This document shows, in pieces, positions 1 through 11,907 of a stretch of DNA of 64,000 nt (its first letter is position 1; the number at the start of each line of letters is the position of its first letter). A program made the translations under genes and the position numbers. The notes beneath the pieces were generated by a model. It was not told the origin of the DNA, made no database searches, and saw nothing but the letters and a program-made list of their open reading frames with translations. This DNA comes from Rhododendron vialii (lineage: Eukaryota; Streptophyta; Magnoliopsida; Ericales; Ericaceae): assembly GCF_030253575.1 (NCBI RefSeq), contig NC_080563.1, positions 36,931,501 to 36,995,500 of the forward strand, written 5' to 3'.

Positions 1-995
1 CCTTGATGTAGTTTTATATATATGAAAACATCCATTTCTGTAGTGTACAGTAGGATGGGATAAATGGGCGGTCCCTTAATGAACTGTGTTAATGGATCCG
101 CAGATGTAAGATTTGATTAATGCATAAGATGAATTCGCTATATGTTGCTATGTTTTATTCGCGACGTTTTTCTGTTGCTTTTTTTTGTAATTTGTACAGT
201 AATTTGTTTCTTTTTTCCGGGACCAGTGAGTCCCTTTGCAGTTTGTACTGTTTGGTTCACAGTATATGTTGCGGTTTCTTAAAAAAGAAAGAAAGAAATG
301 GTACTTTGTGGGTGTGTGCGAAAAATTATTTTGATAGATTTTTAGATTCTAGCTTCTAAAAATCAGATTACAATGTTTGTCAAAAATATAATATAACTGA
401 TTTTTAGAATCTATAGGTTCAGAGAACTTGAAAAATGAAAGAAATTCTCAAAATTTCAAAGTTGGGTTTGGATAGCTTTTGGGATTTTGCAACATAAATT
501 TTCAAAAAGTAAATGAATTTTCAAAATCTTGCAGCAACAACAAACATGTTTTTCATCTTCTAATTTCGAAATCTAAAATCTGCAATAGACTCTAAAGTTA
601 AAATTAGGAATCTATATCTACAGTTATCGCAAAATGCCATTATCGCAAACACACAATTAGACGTTTGAAGGCTCCAATTATAGCTTTTAGCTTGCAACTT
701 GTTTTTGACTCATTTTCAGCCAACTTTTTTTTGTGAGTTTTTAGTGGTTGGTGTGAGATTTGACCAAAATTATTATAGAGTTTTTTTTTTTTTTTTGGGG
801 TATATATTTGACAAAAACCAATGCGCTCGTAGTAGTTGATCCTATGCAAGTTGGTCAAACAATAACTAATAAGCACCAAAAAAAAGGAGAGAATTTTTTA
901 GTGTTGCAATGCAAGCCCCAGGCACTCGGACTGCAATGCAAAAAATATCCTGCAACTTTGCGTGTGCTGGTACCCTGAGAAGTGAGAACTCATAG
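1..995. other. AT-rich intergenic sequence, no gene recognised
   Basis: Short open frames here have no domain and no plant gene-like composition. The first ~350 bases are T-rich and could be the 3' UTR of a gene lying to the left, but nothing proves it. The rest is A/T-run sequence with no repeat boundary that I could define. Confidence 0.4.
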
Positions 996-1109
996 TCTTA
1001 ATAAAGAGAAATGATTTTGCCACTTCTGTTTTTTGTTAACGTCATTTTCTTGTTGCAGGGGAGTGGCGTTAACAAAAAAAGGAGTGGCAAAATCAACAAT
1101 CTTAATAAA
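996..1109. mobile_element. 94-bp foldback MITE with 10-bp target duplication
   Basis: The element proper is 1006-1099. Its arms pair as GATTTTGCCACT near the left and AGTGGCAAAATC near the right, with a second paired block GTTAACG/CGTTAAC inside. It is flanked by the exact direct repeat TCTTAATAAA at 996-1005 and 1100-1109. A 10-bp duplication is in the range made by Mutator-like transposases, so a tiny MULE-derived MITE is inferred. Confidence 0.6.
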
Positions 1110-1569
1110 TGCCAAAACTTTAGACAGTTGATGTAGTTTTTGTTCCCTGATCCTTTTTTTTTTGTGGGTATATAAAACCTAAAATTTACAAACATAAACA
1201 TGTTCGATAAACCAACACTTGTGGCCCCAAAATTTTACCTAGATAAGATATGTCCTATTTGCAAGATGGAAGGCCTGCCAGCTCACATCCGGCTATCAGC
1301 GACCGCCTCTAGCCCTGTGACCACCGCGCAATCGAATCTCTCTCTTTGGTAGACGGTGATTGTCGCTTTGTTGGGGGATTCACTTCTCACCACTACCTTA
1401 TACTCCCTTTGACCTATAAAATTGGTTACCTACAAAATTATGTGTGATTTTTGAAATAATGTATTTACTAAAATAGATTTTTATTTTTTTTTCCAAATGA
1501 AAATTGATAACGTTATCAAGCAGACTTTATTTAACAAAATACGAATAGAAGTTCTGACCCACTCAAAAT

Positions 1570-2190
1570 AAATCGGGCTCGGATCCTGTCCAATGAATTC
1601 CAAACTTGTTTGGTCCAGTTTGTGGCCAAGATCCGGCCAACCCACCTTCTCCTAAATCAAGGGCTAGTATCCTCCCAAATCACAGCCAACCCTCCTTCCC
1701 CCCAAATCAAAACCCTCTCTCCCTCAAAACAGTCTGAGACCACCACCACCAAGCTACCAGAGACTACTCGGTATAGTAATTGCCTTCTATTATTTTCTTT
1801 TTCCCCATTTTCTTTAGTGCGCTGTGGTGTCAATTCTGTTCTTCATCTGTCCCATGCCAATTGAAGAATAAAATCATTCTTGTAACTTTCCAAAAACAAA
1901 AACACTCGAACTTTTTCTTTCTTCTTCGTCTCCGAGAAAAGAAGCGGTGGAGGCGATGGTGTAGACAACGGATCTGTGTTGGAGAGGAGAGAGAAGGCAA
2001 TGATGAAATGGAGAAGTTGGGTTTTGTTGAGAGAGAAAGAAAGATGGGAGTCGGGGAGAGAGAAGTGGTTAGTGCTGGTGGTGGTCGGTAATATTGGTGG
2101 CAACGATCGGTGTGTCCAAAAGGTGGGTTGGCCGGACCTTGGTCACAAACTGAACCAAACAGGTTTGGAGGATCCGAGCCCGAATTAATC
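1570..2190. mobile_element. Non-autonomous DNA transposon with ~75-bp terminal inverted repeats
   Basis: The segment 1573-1650 is repeated in inverted form at 2118-2186. Both arms contain the CGGGCTCGGATCC end block and the AACCCACCTT block (reverse complement AAGGTGGGTT). The ~470-bp interior is a polypurine/polypyrimidine mix with no conserved protein. No clear target duplication was found, so the superfamily is open (Mutator-like or hAT-like). Open frames inside it, including 155 residues on the minus strand, are low-complexity shadows. Confidence 0.6.
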
Positions 2191-2656
2191 GGTGACCCGA
2201 AAAAATGAGAGTAAAGGCAAAGCAGGAGCCGTGACCAAAATTGAACAAAGAGTAATAAATGAAGGCAAAAGCTAATAGGTGCTATGTGGCCTCCCATAGT
2301 GAGCGCTGCTTTATTGGCACTGTGGCAAGCTCATTATTACAATGTCCATCAGTCTGACAGTGTTTATGGGTTTTAATCAAATTACAAAATTAACCCTTGC
2401 ACTCCTTTCTTGTATTTTCTAAACTGGAGTCTTCAAGTGAAAGTAAAACAAAAAAAAAAAAAATTAGCGCATGTACATTAGTAGTTAGCAAAAATTGTTC
2501 AAAAATTGCTAATAAATATATTTTACATTTTATCTATTTATATTTCTTTCAATACTACACCAATATTCTTTATTTTACCCACTCTCTATTATTATAATTT
2601 TAGTTTCTCTCTCTGAAATTAACCATACTTTTTATTATATAAACAGTCTTAAAAAA

Positions 2657-2800
2657 TTAGGGTAGTGATAATGTTAAAATAATTTTTGTTGGTGCCAAAA
2701 TTTAAGCGCATAAAAGTCTTATATACTGCACATGGTACAAACATTTTTGTGACTAGTGTTTTGGCACCAACAAAAATAATTTTGAAATTAGTATTTCTAA
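2657..2800. repeat. 144-bp foldback repeat
   Basis: The arm around 2676-2700 (AATTTTTGTTGGTGCCAAAA) returns as its reverse complement at about 2759-2784, with a ~55-bp loop. The outer ends pair less well. It is probably a small MITE; no target duplication was identified. Confidence 0.5.
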
Positions 2801-2866
2801 AAAGTTAAAAGTGTTCAAATTTTCAAACTGTTTGAACCGAAGCGAAGATCATACTTATAAGAGCCT

Positions 2867-3276
2867 CAGAGATAAAAATTAATTGGCTTCCACATCAGGA
2901 GTTTGAGTATTGTATGTGTGTTTAAAGGGTTCATTATGACTCTCTCTAGTCAGCAATTGCCTAGGTGAGTTGGTATGTGGAATTATCCTATTGCCTTCCT
3001 TCAAAGCAACCAAGTCTTGCCCACCCGTTATGGTTTGGGTGCTTGATCTCTGGTACAGGCTCCTTGGGCACTCTGTTGTAGTGTCACTCTTTAGTGGCGA
3101 AACTCTTGGGTCTGCGTCAGTTGAGTTGGTTCCCACATTGGGAGTTTGGATATTTTATGCGTATGTGTGTGTATTTAAAGGGTCCATTATGCCTTTTCCT
3201 AATCAACAATTGCTTAGGTGAGTTAGTATATAGAATTACCCTCTTGTCATTCTTCACAGAGATAAAAAAATTAATT
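2867..3276. mobile_element. Unclassified ~370-bp insertion with long target-like duplication and internal direct repeat
   Basis: The segment is bounded by CAGAGATAAAAATTAATT (2867-2884) and a near-identical copy with two extra A bases (3257-3276). Inside, a ~110-bp unit occurs twice (about 2885-2995 and 3129-3243); both copies carry TTTAAAGGG and CAATTGC.TAGGTGAGTT. They flank ~130 unique bases. This could be a miniature LTR element (TRIM) or a retroposon. A duplication of ~18 bp favours target-primed insertion, but there is no poly-A tail. Confidence 0.45.
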
Positions 3277-3607
3277 ATAACCTTTTAAAATAATATAATA
3301 AAATATAAAATATACACACCGATTCAAATGGATTAAAAATTTGAACACTTAATTTTTTTGATACTGTTTATATACTAAAGTAATGAATATTTTAATATCA
3401 AAAAAACTTCTTTGCGGAAGTTTCCGTAACGTAAGTTTATGAAAGTGAATCACGACCGTTCGGATATTAATAAAAAAATTTCAGGGAAAATTTTACTTTT
3501 TTTCGAAAAAATTTCATTAAAATTTGAACCGTCCAAAATCAAAATAGATGAACTGTCCAAAACCAAAATAGATGCGCTTGATTGAACAACTCCTTGAATA
3601 AGTTTCT

Positions 3608-4272
3608 CTCATTTAAGATCCCGAAATGCTACTGGTACATACAATCTGTGCACAGATTTTGTGGTGAGGCCCACCATGGGTCCCACACAAATGATCCGAG
3701 CCGTTCATTAAGGGCTTGTTCTTCTAAAAAAGCCATTGGCTTTCCCGCCAAAAATAAGCCAAATAAATCCACATAAAAACAAAAATAAGTCAATAAGCCA
3801 CTTTTCCGTATTTATTCAAAAAATATTGGATTTCGATCAAAAGTTTTATACTTTTTAGATTCCTCTAGTCATGAAGATGCAATAATCTCCAAAAAAATGA
3901 GAATAAGTCAAGTGATATGAAAAAAATTTGAATAAGGACAAAAAATAAGCCACTTTGGCTTATTTGTCCGAACACCTAAATGTAAAACATTTTTTCAAGG
4001 GTTTCTATAAAAAATCAGCTCAATCCAATACCTATAGGTGCTTGATCTAATCATCTAACTTTTCATTACCCGAAAATCTGAATGAAAATTTAGATAATTG
4101 GATCGAGTACTTATAGATATTAAATTGAGCTGATTTTTTACGAAAACTCTTAAAAAAATATTTTACATTTAATGAACGGCTCGGATCATTTGTGTGAAAC
4201 CCATGATGAGCCTCACTATAAAATCTGTGCACAGATTGTCTGTACCATTAGCATGGTTCCTCATTTAAGATC
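3608..4272. mobile_element. Mutator-like foldback MITE, copy 1 (carries a nested element)
   Basis: The element at 3621-4259 has near-complete dyad symmetry: ATGCTACTGGTACA at the left end pairs with TGTACCATTAGCAT at the right end, followed by matching blocks such as AATCTGTGCACAGATTTT and GATCCGAGCCGTTCATTAA. It is flanked by the direct repeat CTCATTTAAGATC at 3608-3620 and 4260-4272 (13 bp, longer than the usual 8-11). It belongs to the same family as 6735-7010, 39529-39893 and 60861-61225. It has no coding capacity. Confidence 0.7.
3712..3976. mobile_element. Nested Tourist-like (PIF/Harbinger-type) MITE
   Basis: These 265 bp interrupt the left arm of the surrounding foldback element. The uninterrupted family copy at about 39,610 reads CATTAAATG, whereas here CATTAA is followed by this insert and then TAAATG. 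The 3-bp duplication is therefore TAA (3709-3711, 3977-3979). The ends GGGCTTGTTC and GGTGTTCGGA (right end, complement) form imperfect inverted repeats, and inner AAATAAGCCA blocks also pair. A 3-bp TAA duplication is characteristic of PIF/Harbinger MITEs. Confidence 0.6.
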
Positions 4273-4734
4273 TTCCGTGGAGCGCTGTATGTGTCCATCT
4301 TTCTCGTGCTTGGGCTATGAAGTTTAAAGTGATTAGGGTTAAATTTGTCATTTTGTAACAAAATAAAGGACAGACAAGACAAGTAATCAATGTTTCAAAA
4401 GCAATCTTGGCAGAGAACAGAACCGCAACTTTGGATTGAAATATAATAATAAAATAATAAATTTAACTGGTGCATGTATGCACCCTTTAGCCGGACCGAT
4501 AAATGAAAGATGAAGTCAAATTTGGTAAGATTAGAAGGGAGAGGCATGAAAAAGGAAAGAGCCAAAAACAGGAGAGCCAAAATAGGAAAGAAAAGACGCC
4601 CACGTGGGTGGGCGTGGTTAAGTTTGGTGGCTGGTGATAGATGTAATAAAAATGGGGAATGGAATAAGATAGGAGTGGGACCAAAGTTCATCCGTAACCA
4701 AACACCAGATCAAACCAATAGCCCATTTTTTACT

Positions 4735-4935
4735 CTCTTTTTTTTCCCCACTAAGATTGTATAGATCAGCGGAGGACCGGGGGTTACTGGAGGAGTTAGT
4801 AGATCAGTCCACAGGGAATTTCAAATGATATCCACAATCCTGAAACCTTAAACGCCCACGACGGAATTCGAACCCTGACCTCCCACAAAGAAAGAACAAA
4901 GAGATGCTAACTGGATTAAAGCTCATCGGCCGGTT
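4735..4935 (-). mobile_element. SINE-like tRNA-derived repeat
   Basis: On the minus strand there is a pol III B-box-like GGTTCGAATTC (plus-strand 4863-4873). The sequence continues to a T-run at 4735-4746, which is a poly-A tail on the minus strand. The arrangement matches the better supported SINE at 40,580-40,762. No exact target duplication was seen here. Confidence 0.4.
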
Positions 4936-6734
4936 TTTACAATGCCAGGGGCAGACATGACCTGACTCTGACAGAAATGGGCCGTCACCACAACCCCGTT
5001 AAACTCCCTCTCATTTTCAATCCCATCCAAACCTCATCTCTACCCTCTTTTACTACTCGTTTGGTGGGATGTAAAGTTTTGCGCGGATTAAAAAAAATGG
5101 TATATATAACGGCCTATTTGCGGACAGGATATAAGAGGCGGATATATTATCATATCAGATAGTATACCCGAAATAATTATGTTCGGTGTTTACGACCCAG
5201 ATACTATATCCACCCATTGGCGGATATAATAAGGATAGGAGAGTCTACCCTCTTAATTAAAAAAATGCCGCTGTCCACTTTTAATTATATATCCATCCCA
5301 AAACAAACCGAACATATACATATAACTCGACCTTGGTTGTTCGAGTCTCTTTTGTTCAAACTTCGAATCATCAAAAAAAATTTACACGAATCTTAAGCTC
5401 GAAGTGAAGAAAAGCAAAAGCAAATTATGAAAAGACTGAAAATGCCACGTCCTAGGATAAGAATTAAGCATCCTTTCTCTTGTTTTACTTTTCCCTTTTT
5501 CCGTTTTGGGTTTAAAAAAAAAAAACCAAGTAAAAGAAAAGAGTAAAAAAGAGGAAAACGTGTAGCTAAAACTTGGAACCAAATTCTCCATACACATAAA
5601 ATAGCAAAGGTTTCCACTGGAAAGATGATTCAGTACGTGCTTAATTCTAAAGAATTACCTCAATTAGAATATTCACATGGTGTTTTTTTAGATTGATTGT
5701 ATTTTAGGAAAGACGCGAACGCACCTAACATTGATGAATCGGATACGAATTGCGCGATTCATGGGCCTAAAAAAAAACAAAGCGAAATACAACTAAAGAA
5801 AATTGATCAAAATATATACAACCAAACAACGAAACAAAAACAAGAAAAGTGTTTAGGACTATTGATTTTCGAAATGCATAAATTTAGAACCACACCCAAC
5901 TTACGCACCGAATATGCTGATCAGGAAAAAAACTTGCACACCCAATCACACACACTCACTCACATGTTTTGTGGCCTCACAAAACATATGCGGGCCACAA
6001 AACAACATTTGAGTTAGGAGGAATTGTGGTGTGTTCAGGATGGAGTTTCTAGTGCTGGAAGGATATTTATACGAAAAATTAAAGGTACACGTGTTCTACG
6101 ATTAATCATATATAATATCCCATAAAAATAACTTTTTTCATTGGCTAATCCTTTATTAACAATGGTCAAAACAATAACCATTAAAACTAGTGGGAAGTTG
6201 GGACTTGAGGGTGACCTGTGCCACCTGGGGCGCCTTCGTAACTCCGCCCTTGTATGTGTGCGGTTGTAAAAATCTCATTCTAGACATGGTATTTGACTGA
6301 ATTAACTTAATTTTTTTGTTAACGATCTAATTTACATCGTTAGTAGAAAGTTTGATTATTTTGATTTATATTTGACAGTGAAAAATGACATATGCCAAAG
6401 AACATGGACCAAATTTAAAACAACTAAAAAGAAAAATAATAATTTGTAACATCTATTTCTTAATTATATACATTATTAACAATTAGATCATTGGGATGGA
6501 TATTCCAAAGTACAAAAGAAGAAGAAGAAGAAGATCACTTGGATGGATTAGGAGAGAAAAAGAATAGTTTGTGTCGTTAAGGAGCTAAGCAGAACTGTTG
6601 TGAGCAAATTCATTACAGAGTGTAATGAGTAATCGCAACCGTTTATCTCAGGAATGGCTGCGCAATTACTCCCTCCACCCTGTAGCGAGTTTGCTAACCA
6701 CAGCGCCCCGGATCCAGATCAATTTTGTAGTAAA
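4936..6734. other. Intergenic, no gene recognised
   Basis: This stretch is AT-rich with several dyads (for example around 5100-5300, with GGCGGATATA blocks) and a GAA-triplet run near 6520. Open frames of up to 106 residues have no recognisable domain and no plausible exon structure. Confidence 0.4.
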
Positions 6735-7010
6735 GATTGAGGTACATCAGTAGGTGTACAGCAGCTCCGTACAGATGGGTTTTGCGCCCATCTCGGGTCC
6801 CACAAAGATGATCGGAGCCGCTCATTTTGTTCAAAACATATTGTTTACGGTCCCTGTAAAAAATCATCTCAATCCAAAATCGGAAAAGACGTTTACGAAT
6901 CATCCAACTTTGTTTCAGAATTTAGCCTTCGATCATCTTTACGGGACCCGAGATGGGCGCAAAACCCATTTGTACGAGGCTGCTGTACACCCACTACTGT
7001 ACCATTAGCA
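6735..7010. mobile_element. Mutator-like foldback MITE, copy 2
   Basis: The arms at 6735-6860 and 6895-7010 pair. GGTGTACAGCAGC matches GCTGCTGTACACC, and the CCCATCTCGGGTCCC block matches GGGACCCGAGATGGG. The family motif GATGATCGGAGCCGCTCATT is present. Target duplications are not clear, so the outer limits are good to about 10 bp. Confidence 0.6.
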
Positions 7011-8866
7011 GCTCTCTCGATTTTGGGGTAGAGAAAGTGGAGTGTGAAAAGAACCGGAGGAAGAGAGAGAAAGGGTAGGCTAGGGAGTAGGGCAGCAAGG
7101 GAAGAACAACCGAATGGAGGGCAAAAAGGTCCACCCCCCAGCTGAAGAAGTCGTGGCACTAAAGTAAAAACTAATATGGAAATATAATGTGGATGACTTG
7201 TTCTATGGACCTATTATTCCTAATTTGGAAAGCCGACGTGTGCGTTTGTTCTGTTCCCTGATGGAAGCCCTTGACTACACTCTCTCGTAGTGTACCAAAT
7301 AAAGTAACCTAAGATTTTTTTTTGTTTTGTCTTTATTTAAAAGAAATTGCATTTTTTAATTTGTGTTGAACTTTTGTAGATTATTAATTCATCTTGATGA
7401 GAAAAATTGAAAAAACAAAAAATTATAAATTTATCCTTTTTTTTTTTTTAAATTTCCCAAATTTAGCATTTTTAGCCCAAAAAGCTGAGCTAAGAGTGCT
7501 AAAATTTGGATATTTTCGATAATATTTTGGTAAAATTCATAATTTTTGCTTTTTTCGATTTCTCTTGCCGAGATGAACCAACAAGTGACAAAAGTTTGAT
7601 GAAACCCCGTTCCGCTTTCTTTCTAAACTTTCTTTTTCAAAAAGAAGGTAATTTCAAATTTAAATATAAAAAAAATGAAAAATAATATTTCAATTTTTTT
7701 TGCACTGTTTAAAAGATCTCAATGAGATCTATCAAACAAGATCCATATTGGTAGGAAAATTATTTACGTAAACACATGATTTTTGAGCTTGAACCTTTCT
7801 TTTTTAAAAGTTTCTTTTTTTAGAATCTGGAACACCCCTTAAGAAATGCAAAAAAAATTTGAATATGGATAAAACAAAACAAAAACTCGACTTATTTTGG
7901 AAAACAAGCTAGAACGTTAGAACCGGCCCTAAACATAGGCCCATGAGGCGACCGCCTGGGCCTCTAGTTTTGTGCCCAATTATTGGATCCCAAAATATTG
8001 AATTATGTTAAATATTAATGTTGGTCTAATGTTTTCCAAAGGTAAGATCTACACCCTCGCCCTTAAGCCTTGAGGTTGCTTGTTTCATCCACATAAACCT
8101 CAATTTTCAAGCAGATTTTTTGAAGTTGCCAATAAAAAACCGTTCAATCCGATGGCATTGGGAGTCAAACTCGCGATCTAGGACACCGAAAACACGCACA
8201 AAGCAATATGCCACCAAGCCGCAAGCCAATCTTACTTCTCTTGTTGCGCAACTAATAATTTATAAGAGAACATGAGAGGTTCCATTTTCATATCCCCGTC
8301 TGTAACTTCCAAAATCTCAAAGCCGAACCTGCTGAGAACGTTTGTCACCTAATCCAACACAACACGGCATCCAACTCTTATCAGGCCTGCCGGGTGAGGG
8401 AGACTGTTGAGTGAGTGCGACCCATCTTTGACGAGGGCACTCAGGGCAGCCGCGCACATTTGTTCGCCTTTCCGGTGGGCCTGGCATGCTTGATAGATAC
8501 GGCTTCAATGAGGAACCTACTCCCAAGCATCCATTTTCACATCCAACTTTTCCTGGTGCTGTACGTATTTTTCAACAAAAGCAAGTTGCAAACCAGCCTT
8601 GATCAATGCCCAGATTTCAGCCATCATCCTCAACGCTAATACGAAAAAAACACTCCTCACGGTTGATTGGTTTTGAAAACTGCTGCTCCATTTTGAATTG
8701 AATAAAGGGCGCTTTGACTTTTTTATTCAATGAACAGACACCGACAGATCATGTAGACAGTAGTGTCTCGTTAATACGTAAGCCGAGCTTTGATTTCTTC
8801 ATTTTGAAGAACGTTTCTCGTCAAAGGATGTGAGCTTCGAATTATTGTTTTGACTTGTCTTCGATC
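7011..8866. other. Intergenic, with a possible SINE fragment at 8040-8240
   Basis: The AT-rich part (7290-7910) resembles the poly-A/T foldback elements seen elsewhere in the window, but its ends could not be set. On the minus strand, about 8240 to 8040 reads like a tRNA-derived repeat: A-box-like GGCTTGGTGGCATATTG, then a B-box-like GAGTTTGACTCCC. No gene is visible; short frames at 8317-8639 lack domains. Confidence 0.35.
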
Positions 8867-8870
8867 CATA

Positions 8871-9269
8871 GGTGCTAAAAGTACCGTTTGTTTGGACGTA
8901 AAATGTTTTCCGGTAAAATATTTTAGTACCTGTTGTGTAAAAAATAAGGAATACATTTTACATGTAAAATATTTTCAATTAATTGGATGGAAATTATTTA
9001 CCCTTAAATCTTCCGTAAGTTATTTTCTTAAATGAACCCGTTGTCTTTTACTACAATTCTCACTGCTCAGTTGTCTCGATCGTCAGTCCTTGACCTACGT
9101 TCAATTTTAATATTATCAGATCTCTTCACCGTTTTAAGCCTCCCCTCCTTTCTTTACACTATTTTGTCAATTTCTGAAAATATTTTTCAAGTGCCAACCA
9201 AACACTGAAAAATAAAAATTTGAAATTTATTTTCGGAAAAAATTATTTTACATCGAAACAAATGGAGCC
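8871..9269 (-). mobile_element. MITE of the GGCTCC(G/C)TTTGTTT family, copy 1
   Basis: This is the reverse complement of the 56,913-57,324 element. Shared blocks include CATTTTACATGTAAAATATT-like sequence, CTTAAATCTTCCGTAA, and the end GGCTCCATTTGTTTCGATG (minus strand). The ends form imperfect inverted repeats. The interior has no coding capacity. Confidence 0.55.
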
Positions 9270-9786
9270 TAAAAGTCAAGTTGTTTCTCAAATGTGCTTC
9301 AAAAAAAAATTTAGTTATTTCCCAAAATCTGGGTCTTTTTTTGTTGGAAAATAATTGCTTGCCTTTGTTCTTTTCCCATCTGTCAGAAAAATATTTTCCT
9401 CCATGCACGGTTCTCAATAACTTTCGCTATCATTTTTTTCCGCTCATTATCACTGATTACATCAAAAATAATTTTCTAAAATGGCATTTTGTTTTTGACT
9501 GATTATTTTGGGAAACTATATGGCCTGAGATCCTCTGTGCCTTTTCTCTGTCCCCATCCTCTAGCTGTTGCAAACTCCCTCATTCTTCAACACGTGTACA
9601 CACCAAATCTCAGCCGTTGAATCAAATTCATTCTCTCTCCTCTTTCCTTCTCCGGTGAAAGTCACTCCCCTTCTCCGCTTAGCCACTGGCAACTAATCCA
9701 TCGCCAGCACCACCATTCTCACCTAGGTCGAACAAAAATGACTAAAAAGACAATGACGATACTTATCCAAACACACCCTCGATCCT

Positions 9787-10692
9787 AGGGTAATAAATGA
9801 ACAGAGCCGTTCATGAACTGTTTGTTTCGATAAAACCTCGGTCAAGTTTAATTCATCTACTAAACGAACTGAATTTGAAACTCAATTTTAAGCTCATTTC
9901 ATAAATGAACCGAACTTGAACTTAACAGTTTTCGGCTTGGTTAGACTCACAAACTTGGGGTTAAATTGTAGTTAATTATACATTGGGATTTATTGATAAA
10001 TATTATACATTTTAGGGGTATATTTAGTTTAACAATTTTCCTTTCCCCCAACTAGGGAAAATGACGGCTCAGTCTGCTCAGAACGTGTTTTGATAATTAA
10101 TACCTGTCAAAGATATGCTGAGAACATTTGTTAATGCTGAAAATGTTTTTGGCAGGTATTAATTATATATCAAAACACATCCATGGCCGTCATTCCCCCC
10201 CCCCCCCCCCCCAAACTAATATGATCGTAGTACTATAGGACTTCAGGTTGGTGTTGTGCAATGAGGTGCACAGCACCATGCTGCGCACTTCCGAATCGTC
10301 GGATCGTACATCATATATCATTGATAACAATTGGTCATGATCTTGGTGCGTTTTCTCCTCCTTTTTTTTTTTTTTGTCATATAGTAGTATTAAGGAATAC
10401 TGATGTGGTATTTGAACAAAAATTACTAACAAACTGAATTCCAGCCTAAATTTGACTCGATCGATTAGAGTCGTTAGAGTTTAACAAGCCCTGACAAGCC
10501 GAGTCCGAGAAAATCGAATTTGAGCCTAAAGTCGGCTCGATTTGACTCGTTTGAGTTCAACAAGCTCTAACTTGCCAAGCCCGAGCTTTGAAATTATATT
10601 ATGAGCAAATCCCGAGCCCGACTTACACTTAAACGAAGTGATCCTGGATCTAACAGGGTTCGGCGCAATTCGACTCGTTTACGCTTCTAGTC
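9787..10692. mobile_element. Degenerate hAT-type element, relative of the one at 35,988-36,631
   Basis: The left part, with TAAATGAACAGAGCCGTTCA followed by ACTAAACGAACTGAA, matches the start of the 35,988 element. The right part, TTCGGCGCAATTCGACTCG followed by TTTACGCTTCTAG, matches its end. The middle is replaced by other sequence, including a nested MITE and about 230 bp of unassigned DNA. Ends are decayed and no target duplication survives. Confidence 0.4.
10054..10215. mobile_element. GGAAAATGACGGC foldback MITE, copy 1, ending in a poly-C run
   Basis: The left end GGAAAATGACGGC pairs with GCCGTCATTCCC at the right. Inner arms TGTTTTGATAATTAATACCTG and its complement also pair (10,088-10,175). 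A run of about 18 C follows at 10,195. The flanks CCCAACTA (left) and CCAAACTA (right of the C run) may be a diverged 8-bp duplication. The clean copy is at 16,369-16,501. Confidence 0.55.
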
Positions 10693-11229
10693 GGTCCTTC
10701 ATTTCTTATTTCAAATTCTAATTTTCTGGGCTCATTTTTCAAATTCAAATTCTAATACCGGGACTCTATCTACGGAGATGAAAGATTCTAACAGACGAAA
10801 GTGGGACGAGTATGGTTTATTCACGGAGGCTCTGTGAATTTTTTATTGGCGGAGCCGCGCAATTTCTGCCGTCCATTTCTGTTTTACACGGTCCGATTTT
10901 AAATGAAAATTTTTCGACGAAGAGTTTGGAAAAAAATTTTTTAACATTCGAACCGTCCAAAATATTCTTGGACGGTTGCAATTCACCTCCATAAACAACT
11001 GTTGACGCGGGAATCTCAGTTAAAAGATTTTCTCAAGTGGGACTTGTATGCATGCGTTGTATGGATAGGTAGTGAGAGAAAGATGCACATGCCTCCCCCA
11101 TAACCCAAAATGGAAAATCATCATGGAGTCATTGTCAATCTAACTCGGTCGGGAGCTACTTGTGCTAGTAGTACTAACTAAAGGCAAAATCAATCTCTCT
11201 CTCTCTCTCTCTCTCTCTAAAGGCAAAAT

Positions 11230-11272
<43 letters not shown>

Positions 11273-11793
11273 AACTAACTAAAGGCAAAATCAATCTCTC
11301 TTCATGTCATGTCCGGTGGAGCCTCTTTCCTACCTCTCAGGCGGTGCTAACCGCTAGTCTTTTACTTGGTTTCCAAGTTCACCCACCTGTGTCCCCCTCA
11401 CCCCACCCTTTAATAGTCTTTAAAAATCACCAGCACTTCCGCACTCACTCCTTGCATTTCGCTAGCTCTTTCATAGATTTTTTTTGTATTTCAAATGTAA
11501 TGTAAAAACGCTTTCATACTCGCGGTTGGCTTCACCCCCATCTCAACTCGGCACTCAACCTCTCCCTCCCTCTCTCTAACCACCACGTAGCGGTATCCGT
11601 TGACAATCACAACGGTCCAAACGTATTTTAAACGGTCCCGATTTATTTCCTATCTCTCCCCTCACTCCACCACTCTCTGTCCTATTTTTCTCTTTCTAAA
11701 ATCTGAATTATCCAAAACATATTTGAATTGCTTGGATCATCAATTAGGTACGATGTGTGTGGTACCCTTCCGGAACCCAAAAACTTCTCCTCC
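10693..11793. other. Intergenic / AHL upstream region
   Basis: A weak dyad lies at 10,820-11,000. The promoter-proximal 500 bp is pyrimidine-rich. No other gene is visible. Confidence 0.35.
11175..11300. repeat. CT microsatellite inside a short tandem repeat
   Basis: The phrase CTAAAGGCAAAATCAATCTC occurs three times (about 11,178, 11,216 and 11,279). The first two copies are each followed by a CT-dinucleotide run (about 11,192-11,217 and 11,231-11,268). Replication slippage is the likely origin. Confidence 0.85.
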
Positions 11794-11802
11794 TTTATAT
11801 AA
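11794..11802 (+). promoter_or_regulatory. Probable TATA box of the AHL gene
   Basis: TTTATATAA lies 106 bp upstream of the AHL start codon, in an otherwise C/T-rich promoter. That spacing leaves a ~75-base leader, which includes the AG repeat. Inferred from position and sequence only. Confidence 0.55.
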
Positions 11803-11873
11803 CTAATCCAAAACCAATCCCAGTCACATGAATCCCAAAGCCGGCCATAGAAATCAATCAAACCATATAGACC

Positions 11874-11874
<1 letters not shown>

Positions 11875-11905
<31 letters not shown>
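11875..11905 (+). repeat. AG-dinucleotide run in the AHL 5' leader
   Basis: About 15 AG units end two bases before the AHL start region. GAGA tracts in leaders are known binding sites of plant BPC/GAGA-binding proteins, so a regulatory role is possible. A plain microsatellite is equally compatible. Confidence 0.8.

Positions 11906-11907
<2 letters not shown>

Noticed and set aside
1830..2297. 155-residue minus-strand frame
   Set aside because: Lies in the interior and right arm of a TIR element; Pro/Ser/Leu-rich with no domain.
4860..4880. Functional tRNA gene suggested by the GGTTCGAATTC box
   Set aside because: No acceptor-stem pairing or anticodon arm could be formed; better explained as a SINE.
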